A stretch of 64,000 nucleotides of DNA from Enterococcus malodoratus ATCC 43197 (GCF_000407185.1 NZ_KE136481.1:513136-577135); one strand, 5' to 3'; shown: positions 38,580 through 47,470, counted from the first letter of the stretch. Numbers and translations: made by a program. The notes: generated from the letters alone by a model not told the origin.

Positions 38580-40251
38580 AAATAATCATTTCCTTTAAAC
38601 TTTGACCCGGTGCAACAATCGGCAGAACTTTTTGCTCTGTCTCCAGCATGAATTCCAAAACCACTGTTTTCTCCTTGACCGCTTTCGCTTGATTGAAGGC
38701 TTCATCAATTGCTTCTATTCTGGTTATTTTATGACCTTCAGCGCCATAACTGTGGGCTAACGCAACGAAATCAGGAACATACTGTGACGTCTCCTCTTTT
38801 AGCATGGTATAAGAATAGCGTTTATCATAGAACATCTCCTGCCATTGTCTGACATTGCCCAAGCAACCATTGTTGAAAATACAAACAATGATTGGGATTT
38901 TTTCCAGCATTGTCGTGGCAAGTTCTTGCAGATTCATTTGAAATCCGCCATCGCCAGTGATCGTTAGAACATCCATTCCTGGATTTCCTAATTTTGCTCC
39001 GATGGAAGCGGGAAAACCGAATCCCATTGTCCCTAACCCGCCTGAAGTCAATAATTGTCTATCTTTAGTCACTTCAAGAAATTGCGTCGTCCAAAGTTGA
39101 TTCTGCCCTACATCGGTTACAACGATGGCGTTTGTAAAATGTTGATTGATTTTCTTGATAATGATTTCTGGTGTCAATCCTTTTTCTTTCATGTGAACTG
39201 GAACGGATCCGTCCATTTTTTTTACTTCTTGCAGCCAGCAATTGTGATCCTTAACATTCAGCGATTCGGTGATCTTTGGTAAAACAGTTTTTATATTGCC
39301 GACCATTCTGATTGAAGCATCCACGTTTTTGTCTATGATCGCAGGATCAATATCCAGATGAATCAGCTTAGTTGAACGACAGAAGTTCGCTGGATTTCCT
39401 GTCACACGGTCGTTCAAACGCGTGCCAAGAGCAAAGAGGACATCACTATTTATGATTGCTTGATTTGCGGCATAGCTTCCATGAATTCCTACGTTGCCAA
39501 TGTAACTTGGATGGTTACTAGGCAGCGCACCTTTTCCCATGATCGTAGTAACAACGGGGATTCCGCTTTTTTCAACAAAATCCATTAATTCTTTGTGGGC
39601 CTTTCCACGATGCACACCGCCTCCAACGAGCAGGACTGGCTTTTTTGCATTGTTTAATAGTCCGACAACAGATTTGATTTCACTGGTCGGGATTTCCTGT
39701 ATTTTCTGGCCGCCGCGAATCGTGACCGTTTCTGGATATTCTTCTGAACCAAGCTCTTGTTGAACGTTTTTAGGGATATCTACCACAACGACTCCTGGTT
39801 TTCCTGATTGTGCGATCACAAAGGCCTTTTTCAGAATTGTGCCAAGTTCCTCTCTTTTTTTGACAGTAACCGCATATTTGGCTATTGACCGGCTGATTCC
39901 AACCATATCGACCTCTTGAAAAGCGTCCTTCCCAATCAGATGTGTCGAAACCTGTCCGGTAATACAAACCAAAGGTGAAGAATCATACCCGGCTGTCGCA
40001 ATTCCTGTGATTAAGTTAGTCGCCCCCGGTCCACTTGTGACCATACAAACGCCGACTTTTCCTGTTGAACGGGCATAACCATCAGCGGCATGGATCAGTC
40101 CCAGCTCATGCCTTGGCAATACTACTCGAAATTCTTCCCGCTGATAAAGTGCATCAAACAAATCAATCGCCTGTCCACCTGGATAAGCAAAACAAACTTC
40201 AACCTTCTCATTTACTAATGCCTTAACAACCAATTCAGCTCCCGAAATCAT
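38572..40251 (-). CDS. ilvB: acetolactate synthase large subunit IlvB
   Basis: 559 residues, a ThDP enzyme: GxxAFAYPGGQAIDLFDAL region at the N-terminus with the catalytic Glu in PRHELGLIHAADGYAR, SGPGATNLITGIA, and the ThDP/Mg motif GDGGFQMNLQELATTMLEKIPIIVCIFNNGCLG (about 428-460). It is an anabolic (FAD-binding) type by length and by its IlvN partner. No ilvC or ilvD is nearby, so the acetolactate could go to valine/leucine or to diacetyl/acetoin. Confidence 0.94.
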   Translation of the reverse strand: MISGAELVVKALVNEKVEVCFAYPGGQAIDLFDALYQREEFRVVLPRHELGLIHAADGYARSTGKVGVCMVTSGPGATNLITGIATAGYDSSPLVCITGQVSTHLIGKDAFQEVDMVGISRSIAKYAVTVKKREELGTILKKAFVIAQSGKPGVVVVDIPKNVQQELGSEEYPETVTIRGGQKIQEIPTSEIKSVVGLLNNAKKPVLLVGGGVHRGKAHKELMDFVEKSGIPVVTTIMGKGALPSNHPSYIGNVGIHGSYAANQAIINSDVLFALGTRLNDRVTGNPANFCRSTKLIHLDIDPAIIDKNVDASIRMVGNIKTVLPKITESLNVKDHNCWLQEVKKMDGSVPVHMKEKGLTPEIIIKKINQHFTNAIVVTDVGQNQLWTTQFLEVTKDRQLLTSGGLGTMGFGFPASIGAKLGNPGMDVLTITGDGGFQMNLQELATTMLEKIPIIVCIFNNGCLGNVRQWQEMFYDKRYSYTMLKEETSQYVPDFVALAHSYGAEGHKITRIEAIDEAFNQAKAVKEKTVVLEFMLETEQKVLPIVAPGQSLKEMIIYE

Positions 40252-40269
40252 TTTACACGCCTCCTAATA

Positions 40270-40291
40270 AATGCAAGTGATTACTTGCATT
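40270..40291. promoter_or_regulatory. palindromic operator of ilvB-ilvN-tetR
   Basis: AATGCAAGT-GATT-ACTTGCATT is a perfect 9-bp-arm inverted repeat that overlaps the -10 end of the ilvB promoter and lies about 20 bp before the gene. Its length and position fit a TetR-type dimer site. Confidence 0.7.
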
Positions 40292-40319
40292 CTATCATAG
40301 GACTATCATTCTCTGTCAA
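40289..40319 (-). promoter_or_regulatory. promoter of ilvB
   Basis: Perfect TTGACA (-35, 40314-40319). The -10 is either TAGAAT (40289-40294, spacing 19) or an overlapping TATGAT-like box with shorter spacing; the exact one is unclear. Confidence 0.6.
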
Positions 40320-40341
40320 TTACTTTTTATAAAACGCCGAT

Positions 40342-41389
40342 TGTAAAATTAAGCTAGACAACTAAAAAAGCCATTTGTGCTACACTCAAAATAGTTCTGA
40401 CCAAAGAATTATAAGGAGTGAGTACAAATGACCTATACCCATCTTACAACGGATGAACTTGTAATGATAGAGTCTTATTTCAAAATAAATCAATCTGTTG
40501 CGAAAACTGCGCATTGCTTGAATCGTTCAAGACAAACGATCCATAAAGTATACCTATTCTTCAAGCAAGGAAAATCAGCCTTAGAATACTATCAACAGTA
40601 TAAGAAAAACAAATCAAACTGTGGTAGACGCCCGCTTGTTTTACCCGAGGAACAATCAGAATATATTCAAAGAAAGGTTGTTCAAGGATGGACACCCGAT
40701 GTGATTGTTGGTCGTGCAGCGTTTCCTATTCGTTGTTCTGCTCGTACCATTTATCGTATGTTCAAAAAGGGGCTATTTAATCCTTCTGACTTACCGATGA
40801 AAGGCAAGCGTAAACCGAATGGACATCAAGAAAGGCGTGGAAAACAAGCTTTCCGCCGCTCTATTCATGAACGTGAAAAAGATTATAGCCAATTCTCAAA
40901 TGAGTTTGGTCACCTTGAAGGTGACACTATCGTAGGTCTGAAACATAAAAGTGCTGTAATTACCTTAGTTGAACGATTATCAAAAGTTATCATCACATTG
41001 AAACCGTGTGGTAGACAAGCGATTGATATTGAAAAAAAATTAAATCATTGGTTTGAATCTGTACCGAAAAATCTATTCAAATCCATCACTTTTGATTGTG
41101 GAAAGGAATTTTCAAATTGGAAACAAATCAGTAATGCCAATGATATTGCCATTTATTTCGCTGATCCAGGAACGCCGTCTCAAAGAGGCCTAAACGAGAA
41201 TTCTAACGGATTGTTACGTAGAGATGGTTTATTGAAATCTATGGATTTCAATTCAGTAGATGAATCTTTTATTCAATCTGTCACATCTAAACGAAATAAT
41301 ATTCCTAGAAAATCACTGGATTATCGAACACCTTTGGAAGTATTTTTGAGTTACGTAAGTATTGATGATTTGTCTAACTTAATTTGACA
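40342..41389 (+). mobile_element. IS30-family insertion sequence (complete)
   Basis: 1048 bp. The ends are 20-bp inverted repeats, 40342-40361 and 41370-41389, with two mismatches. The flanking dinucleotide AT occurs on both sides (40340-40341 and 41390-41391), a 2-bp target duplication, as expected for IS30. It carries one intact transposase. It has landed between the ilvB promoter and the tenA terminator without breaking either. Confidence 0.88.
40428..41387 (+). CDS. IS30-family transposase
   Basis: 319 residues. The N-terminal helix-turn-helix (about 18-45, LNRSRQTIHKVYLFF) is followed by an integrase-type DDE core: GHLEGDTIVG (first Asp about 167), FDCGKEFSNW (second Asp about 223) and PGTPSQRGLNENSNGLLR with the Glu (about 260). 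RBS AAGGAG. The stop codon lies in the right inverted repeat. The frame is intact, so it may be active. Confidence 0.93.
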   Translation: MTYTHLTTDELVMIESYFKINQSVAKTAHCLNRSRQTIHKVYLFFKQGKSALEYYQQYKKNKSNCGRRPLVLPEEQSEYIQRKVVQGWTPDVIVGRAAFPIRCSARTIYRMFKKGLFNPSDLPMKGKRKPNGHQERRGKQAFRRSIHEREKDYSQFSNEFGHLEGDTIVGLKHKSAVITLVERLSKVIITLKPCGRQAIDIEKKLNHWFESVPKNLFKSITFDCGKEFSNWKQISNANDIAIYFADPGTPSQRGLNENSNGLLRRDGLLKSMDFNSVDESFIQSVTSKRNNIPRKSLDYRTPLEVFLSYVSIDDLSNLI

Positions 41390-41400
41390 ATTAAGAAAAA

Positions 41401-41429
41401 GAAAAAAGACCGTTCTTATTCGAACGATC
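41401..41429 (-). terminator. terminator of tenA
   Basis: Arms GATCGTTC and GAACGGTC with a 6-nt loop are followed on the - strand by TTTTTTC. Confidence 0.8.
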
Positions 41430-41438
41430 TTCTTCGAT

Positions 41439-42095
41439 CTACCATTTTTCTAACTTCGCAGCCATTTCCCAAAATGCGTATTCCATTTTACTGCTGATCA
41501 CAAAGGCGTCGATCATTTTTTGCTGCTCCTCTTTTGGACTTTCCTCGTATAAACGATCTAAGAGAGCACGTTCCTTTTTGATCCCTTCGGCAGCGTCTTC
41601 ACCAGCATAGGTTTCGATCCATCGCTGATACAGAGGGTGCGGTGAACCTGACTCAATCAGGCGAACACCAATCTCTTGATAAAGCCACGCACACGGCAGC
41701 ATTCCCGCAAAAGCCGTATTTGCCGTGCCGTCGATCAGTTGCCGATACATATGAGAAACATAGTGATAAGCCGTTGGCGCAATTGGTGTTTCCTGAATTT
41801 CTTTTTCGTCAATCGCTAATTCTGAAAAGAATTCTTCCCGGATGGCCATCTCGCCTAACTTAAGATGTTCCGCATTTTCTCGCAATTGTGCCTGAACCTC
41901 TTCGTCCTTCGTCTGTTCTGCGATATAGCTATAAAGCTTGCTAAAATGTTCAAGGTAATAACGATCTTGCAGCAAATAATAGCGGAAAATCTCCGGTGCT
42001 AAATCTCCCGTCGCTAGTGATTGAACAAAGGGATGCTCAAAACTCGCCTCCCAATAATATGCCGCTTCTTTTCTTGCCAATTCTGTAAATGTCAT
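41439..42095 (-). CDS. tenA: TenA-type aminopyrimidine aminohydrolase (thiaminase II)
   Basis: 218 residues, all-helical TenA family: HPFVQSLATGDL near 21, YYLLQDRYYLEHF near 39-51 and the active-site Cys in PCAWLYQEIG (about 134), with the last helix carrying YAFWEMA. It salvages 4-amino-5-hydroxymethyl-2-methylpyrimidine from degraded thiamin. It stands alone behind a TPP riboswitch; no other thi gene is adjacent. RBS AAGGGAG. Confidence 0.93.
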   Translation of the reverse strand: MTFTELARKEAAYYWEASFEHPFVQSLATGDLAPEIFRYYLLQDRYYLEHFSKLYSYIAEQTKDEEVQAQLRENAEHLKLGEMAIREEFFSELAIDEKEIQETPIAPTAYHYVSHMYRQLIDGTANTAFAGMLPCAWLYQEIGVRLIESGSPHPLYQRWIETYAGEDAAEGIKKERALLDRLYEESPKEEQQKMIDAFVISSKMEYAFWEMAAKLEKW

Positions 42096-42154
42096 GCCTA
42101 TTCTCCCTTCTTAAAACCTATCAAAAACAAACAACTACTTTTTAATGCAACATA

Positions 42155-42191
42155 AAAAACCTCCTTGATTCTTAGTAGAATGAGCAGGAGG
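42155..42191 (-). terminator. second hairpin in the tenA leader
   Basis: On the - strand CCTCCT...AGGAGG with an inner ATTCT/AGAAT pair, then T6. It is either a second terminator or a folded AAGGAGG that is followed by a three-codon frame (ATG TTG CAT TAA). Confidence 0.5.
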
Positions 42192-42214
42192 CTCTATGCC
42201 TAAAATAGACAGAC

Positions 42215-42249
42215 AATAAGAAAACCCGGCCACAAATAAGCGGTCGGGT
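42215..42249 (-). terminator. TPP riboswitch terminator
   Basis: Arms ACCCGACC and GGCCGGGT (one G-U pair) are followed on the - strand by TTTTCTTATT. It lies between the aptamer and tenA. Confidence 0.7.
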
Positions 42250-42267
42250 ACAAATTTCTTAACATTA

Positions 42268-42342
42268 CACATTCCCTGCGCCAGTCCTAACTGTTTCAGG
42301 TTCAATGGGTATAATCTCAGCTTCAAAAGCACCCCTAGTGTC
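42268..42342 (-). promoter_or_regulatory. TPP riboswitch (thi box)
   Basis: On the - strand: CTAGGGGTGC, GCTGAGATTATACCC, TTGAACCTGA, CTGGCGCAGGGAA, the standard thi-box landmarks. A -10-like TATACT (42357-42362) with extended TGC lies just upstream. Confidence 0.93.
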
Positions 42343-42407
42343 ATTCAATTGATAAAAGTATAGCATACCTATTTATAAAAAACGACTGCTATTTAACCGG
42401 TCGCCGA

Positions 42408-43319
42408 TCATTCATCAAATATTCTTGATTCTTTTACGATTGTTTTACTAGGAGTCACAGTTGCTTCTGCGATTGTTTTGCCAGTATTTTTAAGATACGC
42501 TTTTACCACATGATAGCCGATCGTATAGCCGGCATTTCTTGAAAGACCGACTGGTGAATATCCCTGCTCTTTCGCGACTTCATCGCCATACATATAAGCC
42601 GATACCTGATCAAATCCTCTGGCCTCACGTCCATCTTTCATTACTTCGATCGTATATGCCAGTTCCTCCGCATCGTATTCCTGCACCCACGGACCGCGCT
42701 GATCAACTCCATATAAATCTTCCGCAAAAACTTCGGCTAACCCTTCAATAACTAAATAATCCTCCACGCTGACATCTCCATGATTGAAAGGTTCATAGGT
42801 AAAACGAACATTATGATTGAACTCATGAGCCAAGGCTGATTTCAATCTTGTTTGATTAAAGTCATTCGGGACGACCAGCAGCATAATATATCCCGGTATC
42901 CCGCCAAATCCGCTATACCCTTCACTTGCCATCAATACACCGTTTTCCGGATCACCTAATAAAATGTTCGCGATAAACTCATCGACTGGAATCTGATAGC
43001 CGATCTCACTAAAACGTTGCGCACTTTCTTTGAACACTTGCTGATACTCAGAAAATATATTGGTTCTTCTTAATGGTTCAATTTTTGACTCAATCAAATC
43101 AATACTTTTGCGCGGTGTCCAAATTCCCATCATTTCTGACGCCATCACCACATCGTATCCCCCTGGTGTTTTCGGAAAAAGCGGTGCATTTAAATACTGC
43201 CACATTCCTTCCAGCGGCTGCATCATTTCATAACGAAACACATTCTCGTCGACAGATTCGCGAAGACATTTTTGATAAAACGCCAACGAATCAACGAGCG
43301 TTACCTTAAATTCGTTCAT
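42408..43319 (-). CDS. DUF2268-type putative zinc protease
   Basis: 303 residues from ATG 43319 (MNEFKV), chosen because AAGGAGG lies 8 nt upstream. The metal motif is ALAHEFNHNVRF (HEFNH, about 180), with a downstream EGLAEVFAEDLYG where the third ligand Glu is expected. This matches DUF2268 predicted Zn-dependent proteases. No signal peptide is seen, so it is cytoplasmic. The substrate is unknown. Confidence 0.75.
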   Translation of the reverse strand: MNEFKVTLVDSLAFYQKCLRESVDENVFRYEMMQPLEGMWQYLNAPLFPKTPGGYDVVMASEMMGIWTPRKSIDLIESKIEPLRRTNIFSEYQQVFKESAQRFSEIGYQIPVDEFIANILLGDPENGVLMASEGYSGFGGIPGYIMLLVVPNDFNQTRLKSALAHEFNHNVRFTYEPFNHGDVSVEDYLVIEGLAEVFAEDLYGVDQRGPWVQEYDAEELAYTIEVMKDGREARGFDQVSAYMYGDEVAKEQGYSPVGLSRNAGYTIGYHVVKAYLKNTGKTIAEATVTPSKTIVKESRIFDE

Positions 43320-43423
43320 AGTCATCTCCTCCTTGTCCTTCATCATAAGGGTTGACGCCGCGTGAAGGTCAAGGAAAAGAAAAACAAAATCAATTAAACT
43401 AAAAATGGATTATGCAACCTAAT

Positions 43424-43452
43424 TTGCTAACGATAACGTAATATGTTAGTAT
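43424..43452 (+). promoter_or_regulatory. promoter of the DUF2087 regulator
   Basis: TTGCTA (43424-43429) and TAGTAT (43447-43452) are 17 bp apart. A CTAAC...GTTAG inverted pair spans the spacer and could be an operator. Confidence 0.6.
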
Positions 43453-43473
43453 AGAATTAACGGAGGGAATATT

Positions 43474-44202
43474 ATGGAAAATGAATTGATGATTGAAGAG
43501 ATTAAAAAGGGCTATTCAAAAAAAGGCGATTTTCTTTTTCAATGTTTGTATTGCGATCAAACGTTTGATGACCGTTTCGTGTATCCAATTAATGGCTCAA
43601 ACAGTCAGATGGCGCGAGCTGAAGGCGCGATGATCTATCATTTAAAACATGAGCATGACGGTTCATTTAACGCGCTGCTGAACCTCGATAAAAATCAAAC
43701 GGGTTTAAGCGATACGCAAAAGAACTTTTTGAACTTATTTTCTAAAGGGATCGATGATCAAGAAATCGCGGAGCAGTTGAACATCACAACTTCCGCTGTA
43801 AGAAATCACCGCTTTAAATTTAAGGAGAAGAAGCGTCAGGCAAAAATTTTATTGGCCCTGCTAGAGTCGATCGATGAAAAGGAACAGAGTAATTTTGCCG
43901 CGAACTCCTTAATTGATTCCGATGAACGATTTGTATCCACTAAAAAGGAAAGAGAAAAAGTCTTCAATGTTTTTCTTGACGATCAAGGAAGAGCCACACA
44001 AATTCCAAAAAAGGAAAAGAAGCGGATTATTCTGATTCAAAAATTGGCCGAAAATTTTGTTCCTGAAAGGCACTATACAGAAAAGGAAATCAATGCAATC
44101 ATTTCTGAAATGTTCACAGATTATGTGACGATCAGACGTTATCTCATCGAATATGGAATCTTGGGTCGAACCGTTGATGGAACGACCTATTGGAAAATAT
44201 AA
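43474..44202 (+). CDS. DUF2087 transcriptional regulator with LuxR-type HTH
   Basis: 242 residues. The N-terminal part has a Cys/His pattern (FQCLYCDQTF ... HLKHEH, about 20-62) that may bind zinc. A LuxR-like helix-turn-helix follows (about 80-120, IDDQEIAEQLNITTSAVRNHRF), then a C-terminal DUF2087 domain (about 165-242, PKKEKKRIILIQKLAE ... YVTIRRYLIEYGILGRT). The target genes are unknown. It lies 30 bp before the VOC gene. RBS GGAGGG. Confidence 0.85.
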   Translation: MENELMIEEIKKGYSKKGDFLFQCLYCDQTFDDRFVYPINGSNSQMARAEGAMIYHLKHEHDGSFNALLNLDKNQTGLSDTQKNFLNLFSKGIDDQEIAEQLNITTSAVRNHRFKFKEKKRQAKILLALLESIDEKEQSNFAANSLIDSDERFVSTKKEREKVFNVFLDDQGRATQIPKKEKKRIILIQKLAENFVPERHYTEKEINAIISEMFTDYVTIRRYLIEYGILGRTVDGTTYWKI

Positions 44203-44231
44203 TAGGATTTTTTTAGAAAGGCGGATTAGGA

Positions 44232-44669
44232 ATGGTATTACCGATGAAGATCGATCATATGCAAGTTACAGTGAAGGATATTAATGAAGTTGAGTCATTT
44301 TACGATGGACTGATGGAAGCTTTAGGTTTTGATTTGAAGAAAAAAATCAAAGTTTATTTAGCAGAATTGGATATGAATGTTATCGAATACCTCGACGGCT
44401 CCTATGATTTCGGCATCTGTTCCGCGCTGAAACCTTTTGAAAACGACACTGTACATCGAAGAAAACCTGGAGCGATCCATCATATCGCCTTTAGAGCCTC
44501 CTCTAGAACCGAAGTTGATCGTATCTATCAAAAAGTTCTTGAGCTCGGCGCTGAAATTTTGGATGAACCACAGATTTTCCCTCAGCATGGTCCAAACTAC
44601 TATGCCGTTTTTTTCAATGATCCAGACGGAATTAAATATGAGATTGTGAATAATGATGATCATTATTGA
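44232..44669 (+). CDS. VOC/glyoxalase-family protein
   Basis: About 145 residues with two VOC repeats. It has KIDHMQVTVKDINEVESFYDG at the start, IHHIAFRAS (His about 76) and NYYAVFFNDPDGIKYEIV near the end, carrying the metal-ligand positions of the fold. The reaction (glyoxalase, dioxygenase or resistance type) is not evident. Probably co-transcribed with the DUF2087 regulator. Confidence 0.8.
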   Translation: MVLPMKIDHMQVTVKDINEVESFYDGLMEALGFDLKKKIKVYLAELDMNVIEYLDGSYDFGICSALKPFENDTVHRRKPGAIHHIAFRASSRTEVDRIYQKVLELGAEILDEPQIFPQHGPNYYAVFFNDPDGIKYEIVNNDDHY

Positions 44670-44683
44670 AACCCAATATCAAT

Positions 44684-44732
44684 AAAAGTACCTAGCCCTA
44701 TTTTCTAATTGAGAAAATGGTTTAGGTACTTT
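44684..44732. terminator. bidirectional terminator
   Basis: Outer arms AAAAGTACCTA and TAGGTACTTTT enclose an inner ATTTTCT/AGAAAAT stem. It separates the VOC gene from the convergent CMD gene. Confidence 0.85.
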
Positions 44733-44840
44733 TATGTTTGAATAAGAAAACTTCATTTCCTGTCCTATAGTTAAAAAATGGTCTTTGTTCATTTTTGGAC
44801 AACAGCTAATTCCGTTTAAAAAGAGAGCTCGAACGATTAT

Positions 44841-45179
44841 CTATGATAAAAGTTCTTCTGCTGCCTTGAGTGCTCTCCGCCCAAAAACAGTAGAAGGACC
44901 TCCGCCCATTAAAATGGCCACTTCCACTGTTTCGGCAATCTCATTCATCGAAGCGCCTAACAGAACAGCCGACTCAACATGAGAAAACATACATCCGTCG
45001 CAGCGGACACATATAGCGATCCCCAAAGCCATTAAAGACTTATTCTTTCTTGAGAGAACACCGTCCTTCATCACTGCTCCATGAACTTTCCCAAAAGCGT
45101 CCATCACTTCTAGACAAGTGTTATCTAGTAATTGATTTTCTTCGTCCCGCATCACAAAACTTTCTTTAAGTTTACTCAT
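44841..45179 (-). CDS. carboxymuconolactone decarboxylase-family (AhpD-like) protein
   Basis: 112 residues with the CMD/AhpD fold: CVRCDGCMFSHVESAV (CxxC then His, about 57-73) is the redox/peroxidase motif, and GASMNEIAETVEVAILMGGGPS follows. It is 14 bp after mtnA in the salvage operon. A thiol-dependent protective or disproportionating role fits the family; the specific role here is unknown. Confidence 0.8.
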   Translation of the reverse strand: MSKLKESFVMRDEENQLLDNTCLEVMDAFGKVHGAVMKDGVLSRKNKSLMALGIAICVRCDGCMFSHVESAVLLGASMNEIAETVEVAILMGGGPSTVFGRRALKAAEELLS

Positions 45180-45193
45180 CAGTTTCCTTCCCT

Positions 45194-46249
45194 TTAATAG
45201 AAATTATTTGTTTTATTTTTCTTGAAATAACTTTCTAAATCATAGGGTGAATAAAAGCCCTGATCCGTCACGATGGCTCCGATTAATTCCGGCGGCGTAA
45301 CATCAAATGAAGGATAGATGGCATCCACACCTTCTAAGGTATGCTTAATCCCATTCAGCTCCATGACTTGTTCTGGGTCTCGCATTTCAATTTTTATGCT
45401 GGCTTTATCTTTCTTATCCGCGTCAGGAATACCTGTGACAAAATAAGGTACGCCAAAATGATTAGCCAATAAAGCGATTTGATAGGTTCCGACTTTGTTG
45501 GCGATGTGTCCGTCTTGAGCAATAGTGTCAGCTGCTGAAGTAAACAAATCAATTTGTTGTGAACTTAGCAGATAAGCAACCATATTGTCAGAAATCACCG
45601 TCGTTTCAAATCCCATTTCCGCACAGCAACTAGCTGTTAATCTCGCGCCTTGTAAATATGGCCGTGTTTCTGCGCAGAAGAATTTAATTGTTTTCTTTTG
45701 TTCGATCGCCTCTCTCAATAGCATGCCAATGATAGTCTCACCAAAACATTGTGTTAAGACTGTGCCATTGTCTGGGATTTTATCAATTAAAAATTTCGCA
45801 ACCACATTCATTTTAAAATATCGACGATTTAGCGAATCGATTGCATTTTGTTTGATTGCTTCAGTCGGATCGTTTCCTTCTGCTAAGGCCTTTTTTCCAA
45901 TAACGACACATTTTTCTGTAATCAAGCGCATGCGATTTGCGGTAGTTGGTCGAGCCGTCGCTATTTTTTCACTTGCCTTTTCTAAATAGGCTATTCGATC
46001 TTTGAAAGTCAATTTCCTACTCTGAAAACTAGCTAAAGCCATCCCCATTCCCGCCGCGGTATAAGGGCCTGCACTCTGTGTGACCATATCGGTAATCGCT
46101 TGAGCTACCTCTTGATACGTATGACATTCAACAAAGCTTGTTTCTCTTGGATAAATTCTGCGGTCTAAGATTCGAACGCTACCGTCTTCATACCAGGCGA
46201 CATTTTCATATTTTAACAATGTGGGCATCGTATAATCTTGTCGTTCCAT
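45194..46249 (-). CDS. mtnA: MtnA-like 5-(methylthio/deoxy)ribose-1-phosphate isomerase
   Basis: 351 residues. It has the aldose-ketose isomerase motifs ETRPYLQGARLTA, DNMVAYLL, AADTIAQDG and GTYQIALLANHFGVPYFV, and FDVTPPELIGAIVTDQG near the end. The catalytic Asp is kept in AADTIAQDG and a Cys in LTQCFGETIIG, but that loop differs from the usual LTHCNTG. The divergence may mean a different sugar, such as 5-deoxyribose 1-phosphate. It touches mtnK (1-bp spacing). Confidence 0.85.
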   Translation of the reverse strand: MERQDYTMPTLLKYENVAWYEDGSVRILDRRIYPRETSFVECHTYQEVAQAITDMVTQSAGPYTAAGMGMALASFQSRKLTFKDRIAYLEKASEKIATARPTTANRMRLITEKCVVIGKKALAEGNDPTEAIKQNAIDSLNRRYFKMNVVAKFLIDKIPDNGTVLTQCFGETIIGMLLREAIEQKKTIKFFCAETRPYLQGARLTASCCAEMGFETTVISDNMVAYLLSSQQIDLFTSAADTIAQDGHIANKVGTYQIALLANHFGVPYFVTGIPDADKKDKASIKIEMRDPEQVMELNGIKHTLEGVDAIYPSFDVTPPELIGAIVTDQGFYSPYDLESYFKKNKTNNFY

Positions 46250-47470
46250 CTAAATTCCTTCTTTACATTTGATAAAAGCGTCAATCAAAGATTGTCCATC
46301 TGTCATTGCTTCGCGTTCTTTGATCAATTGAATGCCAGAAGTGATTAAAATTCGTTCGGCCTCAATTTTCTTTTCTTCAGGAATCAACGCGAGCTCTTTT
46401 ACCTTAGAATCTCCTACTACGCGGCGAATAATTTCAGTCCCGGTGTATCCCACAGTATCGGCCATTACATCCGCAAGGTATTTTTGTTTGAACAGTTTAT
46501 TTTGATACAAACCAACACTTACAGTCTCATCATAAACGTTAGATAGTTTCTCTAGAACCTTGTCATACGTCTCTTTGATACTTGTCAGAAGCCATTCTGT
46601 AAATTTTTCATCTGCCGATTCAGCTGTAAGATTTAATACTAGCGGGAAGTATAAATGTGCTAAAACATTTCCGATGTCGTACCCCATCGGACCATAATAG
46701 GCAAATTCTGGATCAATAATTTTGACGCCTGACTGATTAATAAAAATAGATCCTGTATGCAGATCTCCATGTATCAGTGCCTGAGCATTATTCATGTAGT
46801 TATTTCTAAGGTCCGCCACTTCTGCATGAAGCTTTTTATCGTTATACAAATTTGTTTCGACAAATTTTTCATTGCCCGGAGTAACAATATTTTGTTTTCG
46901 GTAGTCATCATAAGGCTCTGTCAGTACAAGATTTTCACTAATATCGCACATATCATTATTAGTGAAAGCTTTTACCCGATTTTTCTTTTCGGCACTGCCC
47001 AAAACCAGATCCGTGGTAGGAATTAGAACCTTTGCGAGAAAATCAGAAATCTCTTCGCTGAAATTTGGAAAAATTTGTTTATCAATCAGCTCATAGCGCA
47101 TATTTTTGTAATCAGAGATATTTTCCATTGTCAGGGCAGCCATCGTTTCATCATAATCATAGACTTCTGGAATATATTCCGGTGCCAGATCCCTTTGAAT
47201 CTTTAAAATTTCAGCTTCAATTCGATTACGAGAAAGGTCAAGTAAACGCCCGGATGAACGTAAATACTTATCTGCTTGCTTTACAATGACTGTTTTGCCC
47301 GTCATCGAGTCTAGCACTTGGTGAACGTAGTTGATATTGCCATCGCCAATTTCAGAAACGACTAATCGGTCTTTATGATCAAACGAATCTAAATGATCAG
47401 CAACATAATCTTTGATCTCTTTCTCCTCCATTAAAAAATGTTCATCATAGCGAACTGTCTTATTCATCAT
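46250..47470 (-). CDS. mtnK: MtnK-like 5-methylthioribose (or 5-deoxyribose) kinase
   Basis: 406 residues from ATG 47470 after GAGGT. It has GDGNINYVHQV (nucleotide loop, about 45), VKQADKYLR (catalytic Lys), ALIHGDLHTGSIFI (catalytic loop, about 235-249) and IDPEFAYYGPMGYDIGN (metal loop), the MtnK pattern. It phosphorylates the sugar left after nucleosidase cleavage of methylthioadenosine or 5'-deoxyadenosine. It is in tandem with mtnA. Confidence 0.88.
   Translation of the reverse strand: MMNKTVRYDEHFLMEEKEIKDYVADHLDSFDHKDRLVVSEIGDGNINYVHQVLDSMTGKTVIVKQADKYLRSSGRLLDLSRNRIEAEILKIQRDLAPEYIPEVYDYDETMAALTMENISDYKNMRYELIDKQIFPNFSEEISDFLAKVLIPTTDLVLGSAEKKNRVKAFTNNDMCDISENLVLTEPYDDYRKQNIVTPGNEKFVETNLYNDKKLHAEVADLRNNYMNNAQALIHGDLHTGSIFINQSGVKIIDPEFAYYGPMGYDIGNVLAHLYFPLVLNLTAESADEKFTEWLLTSIKETYDKVLEKLSNVYDETVSVGLYQNKLFKQKYLADVMADTVGYTGTEIIRRVVGDSKVKELALIPEEKKIEAERILITSGIQLIKEREAMTDGQSLIDAFIKCKEGI

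Noticed and set aside
42135-42344. 69-codon ORF upstream of tenA
   Set aside because: It lies within the TPP riboswitch and its terminator; the landmarks of the aptamer explain the sequence.
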